Shown here: piece by piece, positions 49,087-60,895 of the stretch | Layout: each line of letters begins with the position of its first letter | Position numbering within the stretch: position 1 is the stretch's first letter | Source: Lates calcarifer | Taxonomy: Eukaryota; Chordata; Actinopteri; Centropomidae | Assembly: GCF_001640805.2 (NCBI RefSeq) | Contig: NC_066835.1 | Coordinates: 9,046,227 to 9,110,226, forward strand | Direction of reading: 5' to 3' | Length of the DNA stretch: 64,000 nucleotides | Notes under the pieces: model-generated | Told to the model about the DNA's origin: nothing | Seen by the model: only the letters and a program-made list of their open reading frames with translations | Database searches by the model: none | Translations under genes and position numbers: made by a program

Positions 49087-49725
49087 TAGGAGGATCCTCC
49101 TGGACTTGGCCCTTTCAACTTCACCCCCTGCCCCCCAAGTCTGTGCCACCCTGATGCATCTCACTACTAGACCAACATGATAATAATGGTGGTGATGAAG
49201 AAAGAAAGGTTTTTTTTTTTTTTTAAGTGTCTCAGCTTTACAGGTGCCCTGGTGTCTGTCAGCACTTCATTAATGACCCCAAAATTTAGTCATGAAAGGA
49301 CTCCCACTGATGCTATCTGATGGAGAAAAGTGCAAAAGGTCTGAGATGATTATGATCACGTGAAGTAGGTATCATGTTTACCTTAAGTAGACAATTCCAG
49401 TATTTGTATGTAGTTTATATCATTCTAATATTACTACTACCAGTCCAATACTACTGTTTCAATAACCTTAATGCAGTAGTGGGCACATTAAATGATAAAC
49501 GGCAACAAATCTGTGGATTATTTTGTCAAACAACCCAAGCTGTGTCAAAAGTGATTAAGTTATAGAAGTTATCTGAAATAAATGATCGAGAGTATCTGCT
49601 TTCATGAATGAATGGAAATATTACATCTGTCATCCATAGAAACAGTTCATAGCAGTGCACTTCATTACTGCTCAAATTTTGTTGTGAAAATATTTTTTAA
49701 TGTAAATAAAGACATTTTATGCTCT
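49087..49725 (+). other. bet1 3' UTR (end estimated)
   Basis: Noncoding sequence after the bet1 stop, with an oligo-T tract at about 49210-49224. Two AATAAA signals (49577-49582 and 49705-49710) would allow cleavage near 49600 or 49725. Confidence 0.55.
49705..49710 (+). terminator. bet1 distal poly(A) signal AATAAA
   Basis: Canonical hexamer within TGTAAATAAAGAC, about 620 bp past the stop codon. A proximal copy lies at 49577-49582. Which one is used cannot be told from sequence. Confidence 0.55.
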
Positions 49726-49839
49726 GAATTGACCAGTATAAGTGTGTGCTACTTGAACACACATACAGAATGTACTGAAAACATTAAAACTGAACTGGGT
49801 TTTAAAAATTTGTAAGTGATGCAAAGTCTTTGCTGGATA

Positions 49840-49845
49840 TTTATT
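49840..49845 (-). terminator. Candidate poly(A) signal of the acyl-CoA dehydrogenase gene
   Basis: TTTATT on the plus strand, AATAAA on the transcript strand, 241 bp beyond the stop. Cleavage would fall near 49825, about 100 bp from the distal bet1 poly(A) site on the other strand. Confidence 0.45.
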
Positions 49846-50086
49846 TTACGCAACAGTCATTTTCATACACATGATTTAGCTTAGTCTACTTAGTAAAATA
49901 GCTTTAGTCTTCAAAGGATAATCGATACTTAATAAATTACATAACAAGCTTCATTATTCTTTGTGAGTGACCACATACAGCACTGTTAAAACAAAGGCAA
50001 AATGCATATGTCAGAGTTGAAACATTAGAACTGCACTTAGGTGTAATCAGTTTTTTAACAACATAAATGGTCAGCTGTTGATGACA

Positions 50087-50177
50087 TCACTTCTTGGGTA
50101 GTGTGTCCATGTACTTGCAGATGATTCCCAGCATGACCTCATCAGCTCCTGCACCGATCGACATTAACCGTGAATCC
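50087..50177 (-). CDS. Acyl-CoA dehydrogenase last exon
   Basis: [20 protein letters not shown] followed by KYMDTLPKK and TGA. IGAG..E matches isovaleryl-CoA dehydrogenase here, rather than the YEGT of medium/short-chain enzymes. The acceptor is TTCCACAG. Confidence 0.95.
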
Positions 50178-53100
50178 CTGTGGAACGGACAAAGTTAATA
50201 CAAAGTGAGGTACCTGCTACAATCATCTCACTGTACCTGCCATGCCACGCATGGTTTACTTAGGAAACTCCAGCAATGATTTTATTTTCCCTGACTGAAA
50301 GCAAATTTTTGCTTCCTGAAACCCTTTATTTGCCCCATCACTAGATGTCAGCGTAGTGTAAAATAAGGGCTTAGGGAATCTGAACCAAACACTTAATTAC
50401 TTGATTACACACTAAATAAACAAGGCAGGAGGCTTCCTGCAAGACAGCACAACAGGAGGCTGAGCCCCGCTGTGGGTCTTCAAGAAATATAATTATTTGA
50501 TCACATGCTGTGTTTCTGTAAAAACCATCAATACGTCTGATCCCAACCTTGTGGTTAGAGAATTATTTGACTTCCTTGTAAAATACATTGACCATGATCT
50601 TTATCAAGCTCTGGCCAACTGGTGAGGTTACTGTTACCATAGAAACATCACACCCTCATCAAAGTGCACGTAGTTGGCAGCCAAATATAACCGTTGGAAA
50701 ACAACCTGCATTAGTGACTGCTGCTGCTATGTTGTGGTAATGCAGTCAGATATTATCTATTCTTTGGGATGACATAAATAAAGTGAGCAAGAGAAAGTAG
50801 CAGTGCTATATGCTACAAACCACTGCTATATGGTTCTTACAATGACAAGGGAAACCGGAAAAGTACCTTTAAAACCACATCACTCAATAAAAGACATGCT
50901 ACGTTTCATTTTTATGGCTATTTTTCTGACCAGTCTCACCTGTAAAATCTGCTAACCAGCACATCATTGGTGAAACCCATCCCTCCCCAGTACTGAAGAC
51001 AGCTGTCACTCAGCTCTCTGGCCAGACGGCCGCCCTTCAATTTGGCCATGGATGCCAGCTTGGTGACATCATTGCCTTTAATGTACAATGCTGCAAAGGG
51101 GAAAGGGAAGGAAAGCAGTGAGAAAAAAAAATCACACAAAGAATTTAAAGGAAGAATGTAGGGAGGAAAACAAGCACAATACACAAATGTGGTTCAGTTT
51201 CAGAGTCACCTGTTGCTGGCTCCGATTCAGTGTTTTTCCCATTCAGACCTTTTCCCAGTGCAACTGATCAATGCCTCCATTGTATCTACCCTCAAGAGGA
51301 ACATGTGCAAGCTGCATGATTTTCCCTGTTTTCAGTGTGTGAGGGACTTTGTTTGCGTGTGTGTGTGTGTATTTGTGTGCTTATCTACCTGTGCCAAACA
51401 GACGCAAAAGCTTTGATCTCCTTTTCTGGGGAAGCAAATCAGACTTGAACTGTTACCAGTGAGATGAATTCATTTTAAGCTGCTAGCCACTTAGAGTGAG
51501 AAAATCGCAAGACTTTGGACGTGCGCCCGAAAGATGCACCCTCATATTCATATCATAAACACTGCAGTGGGAAAGCACTTGGGTTGTGTTTTCGAAAGAG
51601 CTGAGTATGTGCCAGTTTTTCAGGTGGCCAAACCTGTAGGGTATTGAAGTGAAGCCAGTACACACAAAAACAACGGTAGTCTGTTAATTGTAGGGTTTGA
51701 TCCCTGGCTCCTTCTGTTCACATGACCAATTGTCTTTTAGCAGACACTAACCTCACCTAACTGAAAACCCCAATTAATACAAATAATAATTACATAATTA
51801 TAATTACAATGAAAGACAGAGAAGGCAATGTTGGCATGGCTCCTCTGAAATATAGCATAAAAATCACATACCCTCTAAGAAGGATGGAATATAATTTAAG
51901 CCAAATCACAGAGTGAAAATCAAGGCACTGATTTCAGATCTGTGAAATTCTTCCTTGTGTTAACCTGGGCAACCTAGCAGCTAACAATTATTTAGCTTTT
52001 TATTGCCAGGCAACTACAATGTTGTTCACTGTTAACTTATCACTAAGGTACCAGCCTGCTCTGTTTTCAGTGCCTTTTAAATCATCCTGTTGCATTATAC
52101 TTGGATCATTAGCTGCTCAAGGCCAGTTTGGCATTCACATCATTCTTGTACAGTTTGGTCAACTGTTACTGAGGCCTCAGTCTTATCTATGTTATTAAAT
52201 GCCATGACGACAGCAGCAATGCAATCACTGGGTGTGATTTTCCTAAAATACTGCACATGGAAATCCAACTATGGGAACAGAGCTATTCAAATGCAGCAAA
52301 CACTACTTAGCTAACATTCATCTTTCTTTTTTGTTATGCCATCTCTCTGTCAGTTGACCCCACCCGTAGCTCGGTGGAGGAGGGAGCGGAGCAGCTCGAC
52401 CTCCGTCTGCAGCTCAGCCAGCCTGAAGTGGACCGCCTGGTGGTAGAGGACAGGCTGCTTGAAGATCTTCCTCTGTCTTGTGTACTGGATGGTTTCCTGA
52501 ATGATGATGTCCATTGTTGTCAAGACTAGTGGTATTGAGATAAGAGAGACAGAGAGGTCATGTACACCACTCATGTGCTGTAGTACCACTGAATCTACCA
52601 GTGCTACAAGTTTTCTGGTTTCCCATTTATCATTTTGCTTTTGATGCCAGTAATAGCTGCACACAGTTTAATAGGCCAGGCAGACAAACATATTAGTTAG
52701 TGAAATCATGTAGAATTTCACTTCTGCCACATTTCTCAGTTTCTCACTAAGTCAGCCAAAGCAAATATTGACTCATGATTCTAACTAAAAGTAAACGTAA
52801 ACAATTAATTTAAAGGAGATTAAACTATGTGACCTGAACTCCCTCTTATTTGGAAACTAAAATCTGTAGGGGGGGATGAGATTAGGGGCTGGGTGATGAC
52901 TGGGTGAGCCTGCAGGAGAGGGAGAGATGAAGATCTCACTATTGGCCACTGCCCAGAGCCTCTCTTCCTGGAACTGAAGCATCTGGTAGGTGAAGCCCAT
53001 GCCTTCCTGGCCGATGACGTTCTTGCATGGCACGTGGACATCATCAAAAAACACTTCAGCTGTGTCTGATGACCACATACCCAGTTTATCAATCTTGCGT

Positions 53101-56100
53101 GCAATGTGCACTCCTACGGTGGGAAGGACAGGAAACAAAATAAACGTCATCATGCACACTAATTCCAAGTAACAAATGCTATTTAAAGAACGGATACAGA
53201 AATTCTGCTGATAGGGTACAGCGGTGTGGTTAATCATTTTAATGTAGTTGTCCTCGAGAAGGCCTTGTTCCTTTGTAGGAAAATCAACTCACAAATAACT
53301 AACTGACGCCTACCTGGCAGGTTCATGGGCAAACAGATGAGAGATTTGTTCCTGTGTGGGGGTCCGTCACTGGTGTTGGCCAAGAGACACATCCAGTCAG
53401 CCTGTGTACCATTTGTGGTCCACATCTTTCCCCCATTGATCACATACTCATCCCCTTTCCTCACTGCCTTGGTCGTAATACCTGAACAGTAAGTGTGTAA
53501 ATGGGTGGAGAAAGAGAGGTGAGTGGATGATGAGTGTGAGGACAGAAGGTTAAATGAAAAGTTTCAATGGATGAATAAGTAAAGAAATATAATACTGGCC
53601 CATAAATCAAAAGACTTCACCAAACCTAAGTCTAATGTATCACTATAGGTGACAATAATTATACATACTAATCCAGAAACACAAAGCAAAAAAACTGGTG
53701 AAATCTGATGACAGTGAAACAGTGAACTTAGGCCTATACAGTATGATGCTTTCAGCTTCTCTCCAGAGAGCATATCATTGCCAAATTGATTGTATAACTG
53801 TTTTATTTCTGGGTCCTCAATCATTTTTGCAGCATAAGTGAATTCAAAAGGATCCTTCAGGGGCTTAAAAAGGAAATTATATGATAATAAATGACTGAAA
53901 GATGATGAAGGCGAGACGTACTTGAGACATCGGAGCCAGCTCCAACTTCACTAACTCCGAGGCAAGCCACTTTGTCCCCCATGATGGAGGGAAGGAGGAA
54001 CTCTTTCTTTAGCTCAGCTGAACCAAACCTGCAGACACAGGTATGTGAAGAAATGAAAAAATACTGAGGAGAACCCAGAAGCATCACTCATTGAGTTCCT
54101 GTTAACTAAAATCAAAAATGTCTTGAATGCTTTCTATCTAATGCAGACATGATTGTCCGGATAATGTCTGATAAAAAGTTGTGTGAAACTGTGGCAAGAC
54201 AGCATACTGTGGTAGGATCTGTGCTTTAAAACAATACTGTCATGTCTCAGGCAATTACAGTTCCAGTGGGACCAGGGATCCTAAAGCTCCCATGGTATTG
54301 CTTTTTTTGGCTGCTATCTTAGTACTTAAACCTTGTTGCAGGCGAGTGTAGATCCCCTAATTAAGCTCCAGAGACTCCAACTGCCTATTTCACTGAATTC
54401 TGTCTTGTGTCACCAGCAGCTGTTTCATAGCAGGACGATATCACACAACAAGCCAAGGCCCTACATGGGTCAGACAACCAATTATCAAATATATTAATAC
54501 ACACACCCTCCAGGGAGTGTAACTTTGATAAGGATCTGTACAACATGCTGTTGTTTGCAGAATAACAATGATGAAACCACTGGCATACACAACGTGATGC
54601 AGTTACAGAAAACTGAACGATAAATATTTTACATGCAGTTTTATTCTACACACCTAGGTTCAATGCAAGCACTTAATCATAAAGCCAAGCTTTTGGTCTT
54701 TAGCCACATCTGTCTTTGACAGCTTTGTCCTATGATTAAATGCATGTATTGGAACCTAAGGGTGCAGAACCTGACTTTCTTAAGATAGGAACATTAATAT
54801 TCTGTTGTAAATGTATGCGACCATTGTGTTGGCAGAGTTGCACCACAGCTGAGCAGATGGTGCTACAGAGTAGTAATCAGTTCACTGATTCACTGTAAAA
54901 TCCTCTGTCTCTGTCATTTTCATTTTCTCAGTTTTTTAGGTACTTTTTAATTATTATGTTATACTTCCAAAAATGTGTTTATTTATGTAGGGGAGGCCAG
55001 TATAATCAATATGGTTATGGATATGATTTAAGTGTGCAATTGTCACATTACATCAGATGAAATGCAAGCATCAGCACAACTAAGTGCCAGAGCAGCTTAC
55101 ACATTGTCAATGAAAGACCAGTAAAAATCACACTAAAATAAATACAAGCAAAGATAAAAATGGTTGGCCTAAAAAAGAGGCAGACAATCCAAGAGTGTGC
55201 AGACCAACTGATGAAGAAAATGTTTCAAATAAAGGTCCTTCTGTAATTTGGACACAGTTTGTCTTGTTTGACTTGTGCATCAAACACAACACAATTATCT
55301 TCAGGATAAAGAGGTCAGCAGACGTTGCCAGGGGCAGCAGTACAAGCAACCTTTTATCATCTCAAAATGAAACACATCTTCATAAGAACATGTTTTAAAA
55401 TGTCCTCCAGCTCTGACACAAGTGGCTTTAGTGGTGGTGTAAAAAAAGAAGAAACCCAAAACAGACATTGTTGCCTGGACCGGCAGCAGTGGAGGAAGAT
55501 TACTTACACAGGCAAAATGTGCATTCATTTACATATGGTCATGGCGACACCCCAAACTGTCTGGAGTTTTCTTTAAGGGAAGAATGAAAACACAGAATTC
55601 AAGTCATGTAATGCTACTGTAGGTTTCTGGGATTGTACTTGGCCAGTGCAGGAGTTGTCATGTCAGTCTGGACACCGATGGCCATGGGGATGCCTCCACA
55701 ACGGATGTGGCCTAGCTCCTCTGCCACTGCCACACTGTAGCTGTAGTCCAGTCCCAAGCCTCCATAATCTGCACGAAACAAAACACATCATGTGGATTCT
55801 TACATCGAAATAGTTTTTTATTCCATATTTATGAACATTTGATAATAGGTGTGGAGCTTTACAACTCAGCCGAAAGAAGAAGAAACAACAGCTTACCAAG
55901 GCAAGGTACTTTGCATAAATATACCCCATCACTACATTAGTCACCTTACACTAGCCTTTAACCCACCTCCCCTGTCTCACTTCCATCTTATTTCTTATCT
56001 CTATAAAATCACTGCCTACCATGTTTCTGCACACACACACACACACACACCACCACACCACACACCACACCACACACACACACACACACACACACACAAT

Positions 56101-59100
56101 TCACACTGGTAAACATACAAAATATTCTGAACCAATCTGTTGGCACTGGAGCATGCACTCAAATTAATTACAGGATGTTATCATTAATTGCTCTATCTGT
56201 AATTATGTGTAAAAAGCCCTGCTCAGAGATCAGCAGCACGGTGCAGATGAGGGTCACTGTCATCTCAGTGTCATCTCATCTGTTCTACTTTGTGTATCAA
56301 ACCTGATTTTGATCTCTTCAACAGCCCCATTTACTGAATAAGTAAAAAAATGGATGTCTATTTCCTCCATTCTGGCAGTGGAGACATTTGAAAAGACCTT
56401 AGGTCCTTAATGGAGTTGAACAGTGCATTATAAACCATGTTTTTACACCAATTTCTGTCATTTATCCTCATAAAGAGCCATCTCTTTACCTTCCTTTCTT
56501 TTGCCTTTCATCATCATTTGCGGCATCCATTGTGAAATAACTAACCCGGATTTTATACTTGTATTATTTTTCTAACTGCTACTCATGGCATTAACTAACC
56601 AATGTACCCACTTTTATACAGAATTTTTTCATAGCCGTTGGTCATAAACATTCACACATCTAAACGCCCCTGTCAAAATAAAACTATGAAAATGAATGAT
56701 CTCTCTGCAGTATAAAAAGTGGACATCACCATCTTATTCTGGTCCACAAAATGTAACCTGACAGTTATTCATTTAGGACAAATCTTTTGACTTTAACATC
56801 CACTCAGCCAAAAGTAACAAGACTGAACATTTGTGAAATTCGGTTTCAGTTTTCCCATGACTAAATACAGTGTGCCAGCCGCTGGATGATGGATACAAGC
56901 ACTGACTGACAATGAATAATTATCAGCGAATTTATAACATGGAGGACTGCAACTCCAGCAAAGTGGTTTAATATCACCTGTCAGACTAGTTATCGAATAA
57001 TGGAAAGCACAGTCTGGCAGACTGTCAGAGAGAGAGAGATGCTGAATAAAAGAAGGCGCACTAAATAAATGGGGACAGAGACAGAGGGAGATATAGTGGG
57101 ACAAGCAAACAAGGGAGTGGGGGAGATAAAAAAAATAAGAGGAAACAGGTGCAGCTGTACAGTGATAAGTCTCAGAGCATCGGAAACCCTGCGGTAGATA
57201 ATGTGGACCAAGGGAAGCACTGAGGTTTATCCCACTTTAAACAAAACAGCAGGCTGTCTGGCTGAACAAGCAAGCACAAGAAAAACTAATAAAATTCTGT
57301 CACAAATGTCAATCCTACACACATGTGTTTCTTCTGAACAGCAGATGCTCCTCAGCATATGTTCTCATTGAGTGGAGCTCCATATGAAGAAAATAAGGGT
57401 AAAGAGTCAGAGAGGAAAGAGAGTGACTGTAGTGTTCTATTATACTCTATTCGGGGGGGCACTGAATCACTGAAGCTATTACAGTATGCATACATGTAAT
57501 GACTTTAGTATTCACCTCACAAATGTATCACCATTACAGTGTGATGTCATATCAAATCTGAAAAGTCACTGTTTTAGTAATACATTTCAACAGAAAAAGT
57601 AGATGTTGGAACATGTTCGTGATGGTATTACTGAAACAGTAAGAGGATATTCACTTTAAAAGAAAACCATGCAGGTTGGCAGGTTTTATGTATCTGGCAG
57701 GGCACAAGGCCATTGCTATGGTGTGAACTGCAGATGCCTCTCTGTCAGAGCACAGGAAAACAGGCAGGGAGCCAAGGGTCATCCCTGTCTTCTCCCCTCA
57801 GCATGGCTGCCTTAGGAAAACTTCCTGTTCTCATGTTTTGAAAGGTAACAATGCCTTCCCTTGTACATGGAAAAGAGTGGAAAGTAAGAGTTGAGTGTTG
57901 ACAGTAACTGTGCTGCATGGCTCAAAAAGTTGTAAACAGAAAATCTATTGCTAGTTTCAAATATATGCTAATTTACAGCACTGCCTTTAATCTATTTTGT
58001 CCACTGGCAGTACTCTGTGTTTTCCCAGATTTTATGTCATCACTGCCCACAGGGGGCTGTAAGTAATTATGGCGTTATGGCGTGATTAAGTCTGGATTTT
58101 AAATGTTACCTGACTTCCATGGTCACAGAAAAAAGAAAATGGCATCCCTAAAACACCCTCTTTACAAGTCATTTGGTTTTATATTGAACATCTGAGCTAT
58201 ATTCTTTCACAGAAAAATAAACACTTTCATAACATAATTAAAAAAATAGACTGATTTTGTGAGTGAAATTTCCCTTCTTCCATGTATAGTTTACATTTGT
58301 GTAGAACTGAGTGTCTATCTTGTGGATAATTCCTAAGGTAAGTGGATTTGTATAATGATTTAATTACAAGAAATTTCACCTTATTTGCAGATGCTTTTAT
58401 TACATAAATATGTTTCTCAAGGGCTCAGTAATTTGCTGAAGTGCCTTTTTGGGGGATTTTTTTTCCTACTGTATTTGACTTGAGTTCTTTTCTGATCAAG
58501 GGCATCCACTTTTCTCCCACCTGATCAATCATTGCTCCACTGAACAGGATCCTAAATCCCTAGTCCCTATTCATCCAAGCCTCTAAATCAATTAACCCAG
58601 CACCAAATTCTCTGAGAGAATATCTCATTAGTCAGCACTGCAGCAAAGGCACAGGTGTAGCTGTAGTGACTACACACTTATCTGAAAACTCTGCAATATG
58701 GTGACTTCACAACCGTCTTTTATCTGAATACAATGTTTGTGGCTCTTATCCTGACTGACTGCAAGTTTCAAATACTAGAAATAGTAAATAGATAGTAGTT
58801 GACCTAAACTACATACTGAAACATGTCATGGCAACACCGTCACAGTTGTCTTTAATCTACCGACCACACATGTCCCTCTATTGACATTTTCTAGAGCTTG
58901 TTTTATATATGGTATCTCTTAAGCGTGTTTCTTGTGCCATAGGTGATAGCAGGTAATCTACCACCTGATAATACATTGTGTCTCTACACAGTCTTCCACT
59001 GGGCTGCTCCTCCCTTCTAATCCTGTCAACTAATGCTTAAGGCTTGTGCACTCAGCACATTTTAATTCCCTTGCCCTCCCTCTTCTTTGACCTGACAGAC

Positions 59101-60895
59101 CTGTGGTGGAAACTTCCTTGCTGAATTCACTGTCCAACATTACTGCTCACTGTATTAAATGTCAGATAATCCACTATGCCTGTTTTTACTACAGTGATGT
59201 TATCAATGCAAGATGATGACAAAAGCAGACAAACTCATTAAGATAACTGAATCTATTGCTCTTGGAACAACTGAATATATGAAACTTTAAACCTCTGCTA
59301 TTGAATCCCACAAACCTCTTCACATACTCAGAACGTTACACATCACAACCACAAATATTTTGTGGTCCTGTACTGTACTTATCCCGCTCCCTCCTCCACC
59401 CCAGCGGTGACACAGCTGGGGGCACATCTGGAAATGAGCTATACTGTAGCAGACAGCTGTTGCGGGATGTTGCTGTGACACCAGCACCTATCATCACAGT
59501 GGGATCATTACAAAACCAGGCAAACTCTAATGTAAGGCTGTCAGACACCAAGAAAATGAAGGGCACATGAATTCAGCTGTGAAAAAGGATATGCCAAATG
59601 CTCCTTGAAGCGCAGGTGGTCACACTGTGCACACCATGAAGGATTCTTCAGCTTCTTCTCTGTTGCAGGATATATTTTGATCCACCTATCCCATGGTTCA
59701 GACACATTCTAACCACTAATTTTAAAAATTATTCAGAGTGATTGGTATGCATGGATCAAAAATTATATCCTTAAAAGCAATATTTATGCTGTGCCAAGGC
59801 CCCTTCAATTTTCAGATATTTTACAGATTTATCATGGGAGTTTCTGCATTGGAAACAGAAACCACAAGTCCCAACAGCATATATCATTCACAGGTGATTA
59901 ATCAGGCTTCATGTTTGTATGAATTGCCGACTGGTATTCACAAGGCTAGAAATAGACTAAAGCTAGTGCCAGAAAATGCCCCTGTAAACGTACATACATT
60001 TCATACACTACAGAACCACTCTCATGTACTGGACAAATCTTCTGCAAACACAAGCCAAACATCTCAGGGCTTCTAACTGGTTTTTCATGTTCTTGACTGA
60101 CTAAAAAAGGTAAAAAGCAGGGAGGTTTTCCATAGTTTGCTCACAGACAGGGGTAGACAATATTGCTATATTAAATCGCTCACGTTTTTCTCTGTTAATT
60201 GTGAAAATTAAAGTAATCTGTGAGACATAATCAGGCAAGAGGCTTTTGTTTCCAACAGCAAGAAAGGTGCACCGAGTTTGGCACCTTAACACGATAGTTA
60301 TGATCATTTCCCGGGAGGCTTATTATCTCCTTAGATTCTTTCACAGAAAACAAGCTCCAAAATAAAAAAAAAAGGCTTCTGGGTCTTAAAATCAAACAGA
60401 CTTTTTCCTATCTCTCTACTCCCGATAACACACAAAAACCCACAACATTAATTAAACTCTCATCAGTTTTCAGGGGTTGTCTCTGATTTAAAAGAAAAAA
60501 CGAAATCGCTCACATTTAGGCAATCCTAAATTTCACTTCAGACTCACAGGGGTAGGAACATATCCCAGCATGCACTTCTAGTCAATTACAGATCTAACAA
60601 AAGATACAGATGGCCAAACAAACACAGACTTTCATTCCTATGGGCAATTTCATGCCAAACTCTGTAACAGGAGTGAGAAACTCTACCTTAGAGATTGTTG
60701 ACGTGAGGTGCTAATCACCAGCCCACTGCAAAATGAATGTTTGTGAATTCTGACAGATAATCTAACATTCTTACCAACTGGTTTGTTGACTCCAAGAAAG
60801 CCAGCATTTCCCAAGATTTTGAAGACTTTATGGGCTGGAAACTTGCCTTCTGCTTCCCACTGATCTACATGGGGGTTGATCTCCTGGTCGATGAT
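50087..60895 (-). CDS. Acyl-CoA dehydrogenase family protein, LCAD/IVD-like (5' end missing)
   Basis: A flavoenzyme that introduces an alpha,beta double bond into acyl-CoA and passes electrons to ETF; presumably mitochondrial. Eight exons join in frame (1104 bp, 367 residues plus stop): 60895-60775, 55768-55639, 54028-53922, 53481-53314, 53113-52940, 52525-52364, 51090-50940 and 50177-50087. In fragment numbering the N-terminal helical domain is about 1-95, the beta domain about 100-215 with [11 protein letters not shown] (107-117) and GGKMWTTNG, and the C-terminal helical domain about 220-365 with QYWGGMGF (320-327). The EERL motif (Glu226) lines up with the catalytic glutamate of LCAD (QERL) and isovaleryl-CoA dehydrogenase (LERL). 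The position used as base in MCAD/SCAD here reads IGAGADE. It ends LPKK, so there is no PTS1 peroxisomal signal. The closest family I recall is the fish and invertebrate acyl-CoA dehydrogenase 6-like group, but substrate and orthology are unproven. The first exon or exons were not found up to 64 kb. Confidence 0.93.
50178..50939 (-). other. Acyl-CoA dehydrogenase intron (last)
   Basis: Between the QYWGGMGF exon and the final exon. AT-rich, with no further coding segment or recognisable repeat. Confidence 0.75.
50940..51090 (-). CDS. Acyl-CoA dehydrogenase exon (QYWGGMGF)
   Basis: [20 protein letters not shown] to [23 protein letters not shown] is the conserved flavin-adenine contact in the last helical domain. 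A CTTTGCAG acceptor and a GTGAGA donor flank it. Confidence 0.95.
51091..52363 (-). other. Acyl-CoA dehydrogenase intron
   Basis: About 1.3 kb, with a short interrupted GT tract at about 51356-51371. No other gene or coding segment seen. Confidence 0.75.
52364..52525 (-). CDS. Acyl-CoA dehydrogenase C-terminal domain exon
   Basis: [20 protein letters not shown], then [20 protein letters not shown] and [10 protein letters not shown]. The Y(T/V)(R/K)QR..F..P segment and the HF.LAEL helix follow the family pattern (usually FG.P; here FKQP). The donor GTGGGG is unusual but frame-consistent. Confidence 0.94.
52940..53113 (-). CDS. Acyl-CoA dehydrogenase exon with likely catalytic glutamate
   Basis: [20 protein letters not shown], then [20 protein letters not shown] and [19 protein letters not shown] is a family hallmark, and the second Glu of EERL matches the LCAD/IVD catalytic base. 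The acceptor is CCGTAG and the donor GTGAGA. Confidence 0.95.
53314..53481 (-). CDS. Acyl-CoA dehydrogenase beta-domain exon
   Basis: Encodes [20 protein letters not shown], then [10 protein letters not shown], ending at MNLPG. The G.KMW(T/I)TNG motif is diagnostic of the middle beta domain. Splice sites TTCAG and GTAGGC keep phase. Confidence 0.95.
53922..54028 (-). CDS. Acyl-CoA dehydrogenase exon with flavin signature
   Basis: [13 protein letters not shown], then [19 protein letters not shown]. The GVSE.GAGSD segment is the conserved FAD/substrate signature of the family. The acceptor is TCTGCAG and the donor is GTACGT. Confidence 0.95.
54029..55638 (-). other. Acyl-CoA dehydrogenase intron with long hairpin
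   Basis: About 1.6 kb. It contains an imperfect inverted repeat at 54651-54764. Open frames at 55128-55576 lack conserved motifs and are probably chance. Confidence 0.7.
54651..54764. repeat. Long imperfect hairpin in acyl-CoA dehydrogenase intron
   Basis: The left arm (54651-54681) and right arm (54731-54764) are reverse complements over about 27 of 31 bases. Each arm contains TATGATTAA, and CCTAGGTTC pairs against GGAACCTA, around a loop of about 50 bases. It could be a small fold-back transposon or a transcribed hairpin. Confidence 0.7.
55639..55768 (-). CDS. Acyl-CoA dehydrogenase exon (DYGGLGLDY)
   Basis: Runs from [20 protein letters not shown] to [13 protein letters not shown](L/T)G followed by an AEEL helix is typical of the N-terminal acyl-CoA dehydrogenase domain. 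The donor is the weak GTACAA (55638-55633), chosen because it keeps the frame and joins to [10 protein letters not shown]. Confidence 0.9.
55769..60774 (-). other. Large acyl-CoA dehydrogenase intron (about 5 kb)
   Basis: Separates the first two visible exons. It holds a (CA)n/CCA compound microsatellite (56030-56098) and AT-rich sequence. I found no additional in-frame exon; the two exons join directly at GTTG|AT. Confidence 0.75.
56030..56098. repeat. (CA)n microsatellite with CCA interruptions
   Basis: Two perfect CA tracts flank irregular CACCACACC units. Likely length-polymorphic. Confidence 0.9.
60775..60895 (-). CDS. Acyl-CoA dehydrogenase, first visible exon
   Basis: Begins in phase 0 after a CTATAG acceptor with [13 protein letters not shown] and ends [11 protein letters not shown] plus one base before GTAAG. 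This is the second part of the N-terminal helical domain. Families like this have some 30-60 more residues upstream, so at least one 5' exon is absent. Confidence 0.92.
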
